Shown here in pieces: positions 29,401 through 41,550 of a stretch of 64,000 nucleotides of DNA (positions within the stretch are counted from its first letter, which is position 1; the number at the start of each line of letters is the position of its first letter). Origin of the DNA: Saccharina japonica. Taxonomy: Eukaryota > Sar > Phaeophyceae > Laminariales > Laminariaceae. Location of the stretch: NCBI GenBank assembly GCA_008828725.1, contig MEHQ01003458.1, positions 65,313-129,312 of the forward strand, given 5' to 3'. The position numbers and the translations under genes are program-made. The notes beneath the pieces are model-generated. The model did no database searches and was not told where the DNA came from. It saw nothing but the letters and a program-made list of their open reading frames with translations.

Positions 29401-29548
29401 CGTTCCCGCCGCTTGACGTTGTCTCTCTCGCGCGCGCCCACAGGACTCGTTCGTGAGCATGTGCCACTCTGTCATCCAGCACGGTATCGTGGAGAAGACG
29501 CCGAAGTACGCCGAATGGGAAAAGGAGAGCGCGGACGTTGGAAAGTAG
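23317..29548 (+). CDS. Extended SDR, dihydroflavonol-4-reductase/cinnamoyl-CoA-reductase-like, complete seven-exon gene span
   Basis: Seven exons (23317-23469, 26012-26221, 26913-27025, 27630-27888, 28111-28277, 28720-28813, 29444-29548) join in phase to 1101 nt, 366 aa plus stop, the usual family length. It should be a cytosolic NADP(H)-dependent carbonyl reductase. Visible motifs in order: Rossmann loop VLVSGASGYVGAHVV, the NADP-favouring RGTVR, VEADL, VCHVASPF, the catalytic Ser strand VVLVSSVAS, the YVKSK active site (Tyr-x-x-x-Lys), and NPSLVIGPSL. The ATG at 23317 has no upstream in-frame alternative near the Rossmann start; a second Met follows directly. Substrate cannot be read from sequence, so flavonoid or lignin activity should not be assumed. 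Confidence 0.9.
23470..26011 (+). other. SDR intron 1 (2.5 kb)
   Basis: Contains no gene that I can support. It has several ACCTGGTA/ACGAGTA-rich stretches and, near 24720-24860 and 25200-25290, two related segments each with CTGTCTG..TTTTTTTACGA..CTCCCTCCAGGCGTGACTCTG-type sequence, so part of it is duplicated. Confidence 0.6.
26012..26221 (+). CDS. SDR exon 2
   Basis: Acceptor GATTGCGCAG, donor AACGAG|GTATGC, phase 0 at both ends. Encodes RLTLVEADL and CTYVCHVASPFVFG, the conserved second half of the coenzyme site. Confidence 0.9.
26913..27025 (+). CDS. SDR exon 3
   Basis: Acceptor GTCCGCACAG, donor GAAAA|GTGAGA (phase 2). Encodes GVKKVVLVSSVASI with the catalytic serine. Confidence 0.88.
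27630..27888 (+). CDS. SDR exon 4, YxxxK active site
   Basis: Acceptor TTGTCAAAG; AA+G completes Lys. Encodes CEPYVKSKTLAEMAAWDLV with the Tyr-x-x-x-Lys pair, then LAVVNPSLVIGPSL and VVDVRDVAEG. Donor TCTATG|GTGAGG. Confidence 0.9.
28111..28277 (+). CDS. SDR exon 5
   Basis: Acceptor TCACTTGCAG, donor GCCGAG|GTACGT (phase 2). Encodes SGERVVLSGAAIWLNDLSQA and the substrate-side GYRPPHKNMPSPLLRFLSWF. Confidence 0.87.
28720..28813 (+). CDS. SDR exon 6
   Basis: Acceptor GCTTCCTCAG; AG+C gives Ser. Encodes LRGIAGSLGNFFQLDNSKAK and SLLGMEFIGHE, the family's conserved C-terminal LDNSKAK..LG motif. Donor CACGAG|GTTGGT. Confidence 0.87.
29444..29548 (+). CDS. SDR exon 7 (terminal)
   Basis: Acceptor CGCGCCCACAG. 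Encodes DSFVSMCHSVIQHGIVEKTP then KYAEWEKESADVGK and TAG at 29546-29548. Confidence 0.88.
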   Translation, partial: DSFVSMCHSVIQHGIVEKTPKYAEWEKESADVGK

Positions 29549-29884
29549 AGACAACGCGGTATACGCTCCCCGGCTCGAGTTGAGAGCCGAAGCACACGCC
29601 CGTTTTGTGTGTGACCGAGGGTACGTTTGTCCTCGTATGTCGCGGTATCCAGGGAAGCGCGTGCATTGAGCCGCGTGCGACAACGCCGATTATCGTATAC
29701 CCTCGTTTGCATTACGTACTTCGAATTAGCCTGCGCGTTGTCGTTCGTGCCTGGGAGGGGGTTACCGGAGCTCGTTGGGAATACTGTACTGTACGGGTGG
29801 GGAGAGAGAGCGGTTTCTTGTCTACTGCCAGTGGTGTTGCAGGGCCATGAGAATATTGGCTGTTCAAGTATATGAGGATGATAA

Positions 29885-30110
29885 CCCGCGTGTCATGTGT
29901 CTGTCACCTATGCTGGCTGGTTCAGAGAGGTTAATTGATGTTTGCCGATCGGAACGTAACAAATCCGTGAGAGATAGGTCATTTGGTGTGGTTGGATTAA
30001 ACCCCCGTGTCATGTGTCTTTCACCTATGCTGGCCGGTTCAGAGAGGTTAGTTGATGCTTGCCCATAGGAACGTAACAACTCCGTGAGAGATAGGTTATT
30101 CGGTTGGTTG
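29885..30110. repeat. Tandem duplication, ~115 bp x 2
   Basis: CGTGTCATGTGTCTGTCACC..TTCAGAGAGGTTA(A/G)TTGATG..GAACGTAACAA..GTGAGAGATAGG is repeated once, about 340 bp after the SDR stop codon. Confidence 0.88.
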
Positions 30111-30963
30111 GCTTGACCGGTGGACTGCGAAACCGCGGGTGGAACGTAGTACGCCGTACGTCGCTGCTCCTTTGTTGTTGTTGTTGGTGTTGTTGTAGAA
30201 AAGGCGTGTACCAGGTTGAAAAATAGAAGAGGCGTGTTTCGCTTTGAGCGTGTAGGGAATGGTGTAGCTTGTTGTCTGTTGATTGTGGGTTGTCGGTGTA
30301 GCTTTGTAGTTTCTTCGCAGTCGTTAAGGCGAGGTCTGCCTTGATGCGTTGACATGGGCTAAGAGTTTGTGCTGTGGCTGCTGTAGCTATTGGTAATAAT
30401 TTTCGCGCCGATCCTCCTTCGAGGGATAACAGCGGCACATATTATCCTCCTGCTGGTGCTGCAGGTTCTGCTGTGCCAGTGTGTGTTAACACATTTGAGT
30501 AGTCTTCGTACAACAGCCCCTCCAGCTTACAAGATGAAAATTCGGATGATCTTGTTTTCACAAGAATAGCTTCGCGTTCACCCCTCGACAGACAACAAGC
30601 AGGCGTTGGATGGTTTACGTCTGTCTGTAGTGGTGTGAAAAGTAACATATTCGTGTGGGCGATGCGTTATACTGCTGCCCATACAGTTTCTACACCAAAG
30701 CAGATTATTTTTTTCCCTACGAGTACTCGACTTAACTTTCATCTCAAGTCCACTTCAGCGATCACACTACGTACTTCAATATGGTCAGCTTTCAGGACGA
30801 CGGCCGGGCGAGAGTTCAGCCTTCCAGACAATTCCCAAAACCTCAAGCTAAACGGTATTGACGACACCTGCGGCAGGTCGCACTGCATGGTTCTCTATCA
30901 TGGTATGTGGAACGCAAATAAAACAACAATGAAAATATCATTTCCTTTTTAGGATACAACCAG

Positions 30964-31260
30964 TCGCCCCGATGGGCTAGTGGTACCCTCGAATGCTGCT
31001 AGAGTGGATTTCGTGAGTTCGAATCCCACGTGGGTCAGAATTTTGAGTTAATTTGCAAAAATTAATATAAAACGAAATCAACTGCTGAGAGCGCCTCGCA
31101 GCGTGGGTAGGCGCAATTCGATGCGAGTCGACGAGGGAAAAAGAAAGGTTCAAGTCTTCTCGCGATAAAAAATCAAGAAATGAATCATAGTGGGGAGGAA
31201 GAGGGAGAAGCGCCTGCTTTCTGACCCCGGATCTGAGTTACGACTAGGAAGGAGAGAGAA
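30964..31260 (+). mobile_element. tRNA-derived SINE (family iii), full length
   Basis: The tRNA-like head has CGCCCCGATGGGCTAGTGGT (A-box region) and GAGTTCGAATCCCAC (B box). The body contains a TCGACGAGGGAAA motif and GCGATAAAAAATCAAG, and the conserved end is GACCCCGGATCTGAGTTACG. It is not a working tRNA because the cloverleaf is disrupted. Confidence 0.8.
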
Positions 31261-32503
31261 GGACGGGCGAATGCTGTAAATACTGGGTGAGACACACAGA
31301 GTATCCCCTTGTCTATTATGCATGTCCTGGGTATTCCTCACTTTCGCGTAGAATCAAGAGTAGGAAAAATGTAGCTTCTTTATTCCCAAAGCCAGCCGTG
31401 ATGGCATCTGGCCCGGAAGGGCATCATTGTCCTTTTATTCTTACTGTCACCCCAAATACGGATGCCATCCAAGAAATACGAAAACGGATCACTCACCTGT
31501 TAAGGTAATTACCGGCATTCCAAGCCCATGCTATTACACTACGTAGCCCACCCTGATGAGCCATATATGCAGAAACATGGGAAAATCGGGGAAATCCCAA
31601 TCCCACAACTACGTTATCACGAGTCGAAGGTGCGGCTCCTAAAAAAATCCTCTCCCACACCTCTCAGTTGCTAGGCTATAAAGCCAGGAAAAATGCGAAA
31701 AAAAGGCAATTTGGACCCCCCGGGGCCAATCAAAGTTCCTCTCCCTCCGGTGCGCTAGACGACTTCACCGGGGGGCGTACGTACGTGGTTGTTGGTGTCT
31801 CCAGGTCCACACAGCCAGTGCGCTCCCCCGAGGGGTCCAACGTAACGTAGATGTAATAAATATCGTACTATTGCATAACATGAATGAAATGAGTAAATGA
31901 CAAAGTCAATGAATGGAATGGAAGAAAACAACTATTATCTTGATCTTGAGCCAGAAGCCCCATAAAAGCTTGAAATAACCAAGGATTCTAGGGTAGGCTT
32001 CCCCTTGTCCTCGGACAGCCCAGTGCTCTTTCTGCCGGCCCCGTCAGTAGCCGGGGCCCCACGCGAAAGCAGTGACCATGCCAGTTGCCAGGCGAGCGCA
32101 TAGAGCAGCGGCTCCGTCATCAAGGCTTGTTCTGGCGGGGCACCGAGGCCGGGAGCGAGGCCTGAAGAGATGGCCGGTACCGTCCACGAGCAGGGCCACA
32201 GGAACTGAACTGCACCGGGGTTGGGGGTAAGGCAGGTTCGGTGGTGTGCCGCCGCCGGTATCTTGCTGAGCGCACATATATGCCGGGGGTGCGGGTGACG
32301 CAACACGCCGAAGCGCAAGGGTAGCAACTGACGCCTCCCGGTTGCCCGACAGCACCGAGGACGTGTGCCGCAGCTGCCTGCGGTTGGGGTGCTTTAACCC
32401 GCACCAGCCCTAACTGGCAATAATAATACGTAGTAGTCAGATCCCCTCCTCACCCCCCACCGGCCTGCAGGGGGCACCGACTACCCCCCCGCCCCCTCCT
32501 TCC

Positions 32504-33015
<512 letters not shown>

Positions 33016-33925
33016 GTATGGGGCGCAAGGAGTAGGGCGGACATCAGTACACCATCATTGTGTGGCAGGCCCGGCTGTGGGTCCAGATTAGATGGGGCAT
33101 GGGTGTAGGCGTTGTGTGTGATAACACAGCGCATTTACATGTAGTGTGCTTCACATTAAACCGTCCTTTCTGCTATATACTATATACCCTTCGAAATCCA
33201 GCACACCCAGTCAGTGTCTGTGCCGATTCTTTATCCTAGAGAGATACAGACCAATTCTTCAACAGTATTATTAATAGTAGTAGTACGTACGTTGTTTGTT
33301 GTGATGACCGCGCGCCCTATTATTATGATGTTGCCGTCATGATATTACATTCTTCCTCGAACCCTCTTGAAAAAATGTGTACCTTATTGGTACCAAAACA
33401 GTGTTACTGCGTAGCTTCGGCGGCAAAACGGCGCGTTTGCTGACTGTTGTGACGTGTTTTTTTTTTCCTTCTTGACGCTTGAGCTTCATGATGCGATGAT
33501 GCGCGTCTCGCTGAGAGAGTCGCGCGCCCCCGCGCTTTTCTTGTCAACTTCTTCGTCAGTTACACCCCTTCCTACATGATAATTCGTCGAAACTAGGGAC
33601 ACTATACACCTGTTCAGGGATCACCGCACCGGCGAGTGCGGTATGTTCGCCAATGACGAAGTCAACCGCTTATGCCCTGCTGAGCAGCACAAGCAGGAGG
33701 TAGCAGGAGTGCAGCAGGCAGAAGCGCATGACCCAGCAGCAGAAGAGAAGAATAGCAAGAAAGTTGAAGGTTGTAGAATTGCAGAAAAGCCTTTAAAATA
33801 TGGAAACCCAATATTCGCCGTGAGCCGTGAGCTCTCGTGAGAGGACGCCCAAAACACTCTCTTCGTTCGAAGTGGGAAGCACCGTACGTGCGCGTTCCTG
33901 AGGGGCGTGGATAAAGGAGCAGACC

Positions 33926-34576
33926 ATGGGCTTTCTGGATAAATTCCTCCGACAATTGAGCGGGGCTACGCCCCATTCAGGGGTGAGCTGTCGGCGCGTT
34001 TGTTCTTGTCGAAATATTTCAGTTTTTCAACTCGGGTTGATGGTTGCCGCGGGTTTGTCTTTCCGAGTGCCTCGTTTCGAGTGCGACAGCTTCGACGCTT
34101 TTGTCAACCCTATCCCGACGCTTACGCCGACACACTAGACCTGACGCGATTGCCAAGCCTCTCCTTTGTTTAGAAATCCCCGTACAGGAGCTTCGAAAGT
34201 CTCGGGCTGCGAGAAGTCGTTCCTCTCGGACAGGCACTTTCTCACTCACGCTGAATCGCTGGCTCGATGTGTTGACCCGTTTGAAGAAGAACTACCTTTG
34301 CGCCCCACCTACGAGCCTATCGATTCCGTTCGAGAGAGCGTTCCGCCAGCACGCCGGGTGCGGAGGACGAGCGCGATTAGTGCCGCGAGCGGGCCTTGTG
34401 GTGCTCGTGCTACCGCTACTACCGCTGCTACTGCTGCTGCTGTAGAAAACGATCGAAGAAACGAACAAAAGATTACGTACAAAAACAACAAACCATCCGA
34501 AGGTGCTTCATGCTGTATATTCGAGTACTTGCACAACACCAGAACACTATGGGGCTGTCGTACATGTGGTAAGTAA
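33926..34576 (+). CDS. Possible small gene or 5' exons of the formin
   Basis: MGFLDKFLRQLSGATPHSG starts at 33926 and reaches a good donor (GGG|GTGAGC at 33983). After an acceptor TTTGTTTAG near 34171, one frame encodes VSGCEKSFLSDRHFLTHAES and DPFEEELPLRPTYEPIDSVR, which looks protein-like. Phases do not match cleanly between these pieces, so the pairing is unproven. The position, 4 kb upstream of the first clear formin exon, would suit an N-terminal formin exon; no domain is recognised. Confidence 0.3.
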
Positions 34577-37500
34577 TAACGCTGAATGCCTTGCTGCATA
34601 CTAAACCTGGCATAATACACGTCTGTCGTACAGGTACGATGATGAACACATGCTTTTTTTTGTTTCTTGAAATGCCCGAAGGCTGGCCGAAGGCAGATTG
34701 CATTTTCTTGCCATTTTATGCACAAAACTCAGACTGCTGTCCGCAAGGACCGATTGCGTTGCGCTGGCAGCCCCAGAGCACCGCGCCACCCTCGAGATGA
34801 ACGTGCGGCCAAACTCTAGGCTTGTCCCCTGCACGCCCTCGCTCGTCTGAGCATCAAGGCATCCATCGGATTGCCCGACGATCCCAAGACAACAAACAAC
34901 CTTGCAGTCAACCTTGCAGTCTGTTGCAGTACGTCGTACACAAAGAGTAAAGTACCTGGTATTAAGTACCTGGTATTAATACTGGTATGGATGGTGTATT
35001 ACCCCGCATTTGCTGTGACCACAAATAGAAAAACTATCACACAGCTGACGTGTTTCTTAGTTTATTATACGAGTAAAAGAACGAAGAGAACGCGAACGAG
35101 CACGCCCGATGTCATCAACGCAGCTCTCAAAGTTGAGTATCAACCACTCAATCGGTCGAACGCACAGCTGACGTGCACCAGTACACCAGGTACCTTGTTG
35201 TATTTCGTAAATTTGTAGTACCTGGTATGTACGTAAGTAGTTAAGTACGTTTCCAGAAAATATCGCAAAACACCCCACAAATCCCACCATCGGCAACGAG
35301 GACACCAGCGAACAGCAAGGGCGGCTGCCCGGGCCCACCAATAATTTTATTGTCTACCAGTATGTACGTATATACTGTTCTCTGTTCTATGTTTTACCAG
35401 GTACCCATATGATACCCATCATTCCACTCTACGTACGCGTCCAGAGTAAGGACGGAAATATCAGGAACAGATAAGCGTTAATACGAAGACTAAACGGTCC
35501 TTGCATTTCCACTCTGGGAGTGGTCTTTCAAGTAGATGTTTTGTACCTGTATGTATGTACTCGTACCCTTTTGTTCTTGACCTTTTGCAGTTACACTACT
35601 CGCAGGCCGGGGGTACATCAGTAGCACGAGACCATAGTCCCCTTCCCCCGTATCATGTCTGCGTTTATAATCGGGGTGGAGGACTCGATTTGTTTGCCTG
35701 ACCGGCGTGATCCCGGCACGGAACACCCCGGCATTATAGGGGCACCAAAATAGAATCAGGGGGCGTATACCCCCGATTGGTGATGTTGACGTTTCCAGTT
35801 TTATGTTTACCTTCACATAGCGTGTAGAGGGGAGCGGAGGGCTCCAGACTACCAGTATCTGTTTTTGACTGACTTTGATCGCTTTGCGGACCCTTCCGGG
35901 TTCCACTTTTATTTCAGTATACCTTTTTTTGGGTAAGTTAGCCTGCGGCCACGGGAATCGACCGTGTCAAGTGTTGGATTAGTACGGACAGATGGAGGTA
36001 CTGGATAGAGAGACCGCACGGTTTTTAATGTGAAGACAACAACAACCCAGGTGTAAAAATACGAGCAGCAGCCATCACCCAGCAGCACAATCCAATGCAT
36101 TCATGTTGGCGCTTCACGTCACACCGTTCTTTCCTAGGGTACGAGACACGACGACACCGAAGCATATTCTCAGGCCCAGGCCCAGGGTCCGTAAGCGTGT
36201 TCGTGATTTTGATTGTTAAGGGGACAATCCCGTTATGTAAAAAAGATAATATGAAACAGGAGCAAATATTTTCCTCTTTTTTTCGTTGCATTTCGTGCAA
36301 TTCACGTGATAAAAACTTCGCTGGTGAGATTTATATATGAAATGGCTTGGTTTGTCACGAGGAAAGCCAGGAACGGCTCCTGAGTACCGTAAATATTGTT
36401 GAGTTCTCGCACAGGGGTGCGATCATTTTTCGGCGCTCGATTTTTCCAGAACGGGTAGACTACTGTAGATTGCCAATACCGAACAGCAAAGTCTTTTCGG
36501 AAATATCTGGTCGAGAGCTTTCCGAAAATATACTATTCGGTATTGGCGCCCTTACCGTTGTCGAGAAAACGAACGCTGAGATCGCACCCCCCCCCCTGTT
36601 TGAAACCAACGCTCTTTACGGTAGTCTAACTACAAGTTATACGAGTAACCAGACACATGCGCGAACTGCAAAGCATCCAGACTGCTGCTGCTGCTGCTGC
36701 TGTGCTCGGAGTCTCGTGTTGGGCTACCAGGACCACTTGTACAGACACACCAGAGTCGCAGGTTTCGCCTCGGGCACTAACCCTAACCCAGCTATACACC
36801 CCTAGGCTTGGAGTCCTTGGCTGGCCGAGTGGGCTCCGTATGCTGGATGACGGTCTCAAACATCTAGGTTTGATATTTTGGTACGATGTTTTTTTACGGG
36901 CATCAGAAGGGGCCGTATCGAGGAAGGGGCAGAGCTCTCGACTCACACAACAGAGACCCGGCCGCTTCAATCGGGGTGTAGCTTACTGATGCACATCTAA
37001 GATGATTGGCACCGGGTGATGAAGGGCCGGTCCAAGTCCGTCATACAGTAGTAGTACGCGACAGATGTTGATAATCTGATAATGAAGAAATTGAGACTGA
37101 GATTTTTTTGGGGGGGAATAAGAATGCGGCCTCTTGGTACTGAAAATGGTGTTTAACACACCTACCCAGGCTTACATAAGAATTCCAGTCTGGCCCAAAA
37201 TAAGAGTTTCTTAACATCTGTCGCGTGCTGTTTAGACTATACCTTTCATCAGAAATCGCTGGATTGGGTCATGCGGCCACTCGAGCTTGGGCCCCAACCT
37301 GGAGCGCGGTTTCTGTTCACTTGCCGAGCTATATACCGGTACCCTCGTAGACGTTTCTCGTTCCACACGGACAACCTCCATGATACCAGGATCAACCTGA
37401 GTCGCCATGGCAGTGATTTTCGTATGTTTTATGTTCCCTCTGCGGCTTTCTGTGCGTAGCTCCGGATCGCCGAGGCTGGCAGAAACCCACCCTCACAAGT

Positions 37501-38353
37501 ACCCACACGGGTGTTTTGTGGTCGATTCTATTGGCTTGCAGTCCTCCCGCAAAAGACTTGAGCAGGATTAACCCGAAAAAACAAATCTATATCGTATATA
37601 TATAATATCTCTGTGCCACACTTCTGGACTGCTTGGTCCCTTGGAGCAGGCCATTGGAAATCCTTTTATGAGATCATACACAATCTAAACCGTACGAACG
37701 AGTAGCACGCGCGATCGAAGTATCGCACGCAGCCTGCAAGAAAAAAATGTGAGAGGGTTTGTTTTCGACGAAAGCTGAGATGTATATATGATATGTCATT
37801 CTACTTTTAGAAATAGGCACTTTTGCAGGGGCACCCTAGTAAACAGGACCTACCTGGTATGTATTTACCTATTTTTACGAACTGTATTGGGTCCTACCAG
37901 GTATTTACTATGGCCCCACGTAAGACAAGTGTACCTGTCTGTGTACCTGGGGCCCTGTGGGTATACCAGGTATAATTTATTTTGGGCAGAGGCCAAGCAC
38001 GGCATGTGTTGGTATCATGTACCTGGTATCTGGTCAGTATAGAGAGCCGAACACAGGTACACTCTGGGTGCTAACAAAGTCAAGCCCCGAGCATAAAAAC
38101 ACATCGTACCTCTTACCTTGGCCGAAATCCCCCCCCCCCACGTACATGTGATTCTGTCTACGAACCCCGCTGTCAGACTGTCAACTTTGAAATGTGTTAA
38201 AATAGTACCGACTTTAAATGTGCCCCATACTTGACGCCTTTGCCCTCCCTTCCTCCCTCCCTCCCTCCCTCGCTTCCTTTCTTCCTTCCCCCCTTCCCGG
38301 TGTTCTTTGTCTGCTCGTGACTCTCGCACGCCTTTTTTTTCTCCCTTTCAAAG
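34577..38353. other. Region between candidate 5' exons and first clear formin exon
   Basis: No gene recognised. Holds one family i MITE (37827-37923), many ACCTGGTA motifs and TA-rich stretches. The formin start codon and missing N-terminal exons may lie here or further upstream. Confidence 0.5.
37827..37923. mobile_element. Family i MITE, diverged
   Basis: GGGGCACCCTAGTAAACAGGACC and the inverse TTTACTATGGCCCCACG frame a shortened core. ACCTGGTATG-type sequence near the centre resembles the many ACCTGGTA motifs around it. Confidence 0.75.
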
Positions 38354-38560
38354 AAGGATGCAAAGCTGGACGAAGACCTCCGCAAAATCCTCAAGCGCCT
38401 CCCCTACTCTACGAAGCGCAACCTCCTCGAGGACCTGGGAAAGGATGGAGCTTCTGCCCGCGCGCTGTCCCAAACTACCCCCTTGCCGACGCGCAGGGCG
38501 TCGTCTCCGGCCGCCACGACGATCTTCGAGAATGAGTCAATGGTGTCGGAGGAGAAGAAG
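38354..38560 (+). CDS. Formin exon 1 of those visible (GBD, N part)
   Basis: Sixty-nine codons, phase 0 at both ends. Acceptor TTTCAAAG, donor AAGAAG|GTGGGT. Encodes [20 protein letters not shown] then a Ser/Thr-rich linker. Needs an upstream exon with the start codon. Confidence 0.75.
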
Positions 38561-41513
38561 GTGGGTAGGAAAGGGGGGGGGACGGGGGCGAAGAAAGAGG
38601 GCGCGGAGGGGGGGATGGGGTATACGAAATGTGTTCGGGTGCTTGGGAGTTAGAGAGAGAGGGGGAGGGGCGTACTCGTTTGTTGCTTGCCTTAGTCAAT
38701 TGACCATTGACCACGCATCCCTTTCGAGACGGAGGGGGAGGAAGAGGGGGAGAGCTGCCCGCCCTGTGTTCGGTTCGAGTCTTCGGAAATTTTTGCCGGC
38801 GTATTATGAGACATCAATCCGTCGTCCGCCAGCCATACACACTACTCTACATGCCCATCTATTTCTACAGCAGCAGTATATACTTGGTACGTATACCTGT
38901 AGGAGCTGGTTCGAGCGTTAACACTCCAAATTTCGTCCGCCACGAATGCTGCTTGCAACAGCAACTCAAATGTCCCATATTCGGCATCATACTGACCGCC
39001 ATGAACAATGAAAGAGGGTGACGTCGCTAGTTTTTTTTTTCAGGGCCTAGGGCTGGCGCTACCGCCGAAAATGTGGCCTGACCAATCACATCCCTTCCAA
39101 GGCCAATAATAGTCACAGGCGGTTCCGTAGGAATATGGTTATTTATTTTTTCCCATTTTTTTTTCTGGTCGAGCCGCTTCCAGGTGGTCCAAGGCATGTT
39201 TGTACAAATTTGAACGCAAATATTCCAAGACCTGACTGCTTACGATCAATGTTGAGCCAAATTCAACGCCAAAAATCGGTTTTATACTGAAACTAAGTAA
39301 TTATAACACGATACCGGCATTTACATGTTTTACCGCACGAAGGTCTAAACACCCACTCCGTTTTTAAGAGATGAACCCTGAACTTTCGCACACGCGTTCC
39401 ACGAGTGTATGCCCCTGCCCAACGACATCCTTTTTTCCCATCTTCTTTTTTCGTCGCCGAAAATTCGGGATCCCTCGAAGGCCCAAATCTGCCCCCCAAC
39501 AAAAACAAAACTAGAAAATATTTGACGAAAAGCAAAATACAAAAAGAAACCCAACCTGTAACGGGTCGGCAGGGGTTCATAAAAACACGTGTGCCAAATT
39601 TCAGGGTCTTATCTCCGAAAAACGGCGTGGAATTTGTCTACTGAGTAACATCGGGGTGATATTCTTGGGCCAGCCTCTATGTATGGGTTGTGTCATCTAC
39701 CGTCGTTACGGGTATCTCTTTTCGCCCCCTCTCCGTCCAAAAATCCAATCCCTCCTTGTCTCCGTCCAAACCCCATGTCTCTTCTCCGCCCCCCCCCCCC
39801 ACCTCTCCGCGCAGGAGATGACGGCGAAGGAGCATGCCATCGCCCTGCTGACGGTGGACGACTGGCCGGAGCTGGACCAGGTCAAGGCTCTCCACAAGGC
39901 GCTTAAGAAGGCTGACGAGGACTGGGTGGCCGCGTTCAGGGAGAGTTTGGGAATGGACGGCATCGGCAAGGTAGGCCGTTTGCAGCAGCAGCAGCAGCTG
40001 CCGCCACCGCCTTATTGCACGCCAGTACCATAAGGTCGGGGTCTGTCCGAGGGCAGTGGACGGCGCCAGACGAGCCACCTGCTGTTGGCCTGCGTTTTCC
40101 TTGGATGCAAATGACGGTCGTCCCCAGTGCCGTGTTGATGTTGTTGTTGGTGGTGTTGGTGGTGTTGGTGTTGGTGTTATTGTTGGCGTTGATGTTGTTG
40201 TTATTGTTGATGATGTTGTTGTTGTTGATGTTGATGTTGTCGTTGGTGGTGGTGTTGGTGGTGGTGTTGGTGGTGTTGTTGGTGTTCGTGTTGTTGTGAT
40301 CGGTGGTGGTGGTGGTGGTGGTGTTGTTGTCGTTGGTGTTGTCGTTGGTGTTGGTGTTGTTGTATTGGTGGTGGTGTGTGCGTGCCTGCCTTGTGAGCTT
40401 CCATCTACGGGTCTTGTTTTTTGCAACCAGAACAGAGGCGTCCCGCCCTCGTTATGTTGAACGAGTTCGGGTTGGATCACCGAAAGGTAGCCCCCCTCCC
40501 TCCCCTCTTCCGTTATGTTGAGGTCACTGCTTCGCCCTTGAAATGTACCAGGACGAGGTTTCTGACGAGGGAGGGAGGGAGGGAGCCCTCCCCCCCTTTC
40601 TTGTCTGCTCCTTACCCAATTGCCCCCCCTCCGTCTCGAAAGGGATGCGTGGTCAATGGTCAAATGACTAAGGCAAGCAACAAATGAGTACGCCCCCCCC
40701 CCCCCCCCCCTTATCTGCTCCTTCCCTCAGCCCGCGCGGCTCGTTTCGTCGCAGTGCTGGTGGTGCATATCTCGCTTTTTTTTTTTGTATCCGTGCAACT
40801 TGAAAGCTACCGTTGTTGATGCTGTTGCTTCTGTTGCCACTGCTGTTGTTGTTGCTGTTGCTGCTTCCTGTTGTTGTCGCTACTGCTGCTGTCTCTGGTG
40901 GCTCTGGCTCTGGTGGTGGTGTTGGTGTTGCTGGTGGTACGGTAAAAGGCCATGGCGGAGCTGTCTAAGAGCCGCGAGGACTACCTGGACAGCGAAGGCG
41001 ATGACGACAACGACCACGAGGTTAGAATTATCTACACGTTGGACAGATCATGATCTATCTGTCTACAGATAGATCATCTATTACGAGGGACCATAGTAAA
41101 TAGAAACTTACGGTACACACATAAAAACCTATATATTTACTATTTTCACTAACAATATTTGGTCCCACTTACTATGGCCCTCCGTAATCGACCATCTACA
41201 GTAGATCCTACCCTGCCGTTTTGAACTGTGGCGCAGGATCTGTACAGTATAAGATCCAACCGCGGAAGCATGTTCTACGTACGATATCATGCTTGTCATA
41301 CGGTTCCCTCCCCGTAACATGCGCTATAGTTCATACCAGTCTGTCCCCAAACATAAAGCAATTTCAGAAAAACCTCACGAATAACACATTGCAGTTATTG
41401 CGCAGGCTACTTGGGGGATGACTTGGGCATGCGAAACGAACCCCCCCGTGACGTTGCTTCAATATGCCATGGGGTTTGAGGGGCGGTGGAAAAAACGGGA
41501 ATTGATCGATATC

Positions 41514-41550
<37 letters not shown>

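Noticed and set aside
30964..31035. A functional tRNA gene
   Set aside because: A and B boxes are present but the acceptor and anticodon stems do not pair, and the sequence continues into the repeated SINE body.
39677..40663. 328-aa minus-strand ORF
   Set aside because: It is the reverse of formin exons 2-3 and a Thr/Pro run from the GGT microsatellite. The plus-strand exons match a known domain; this does not.
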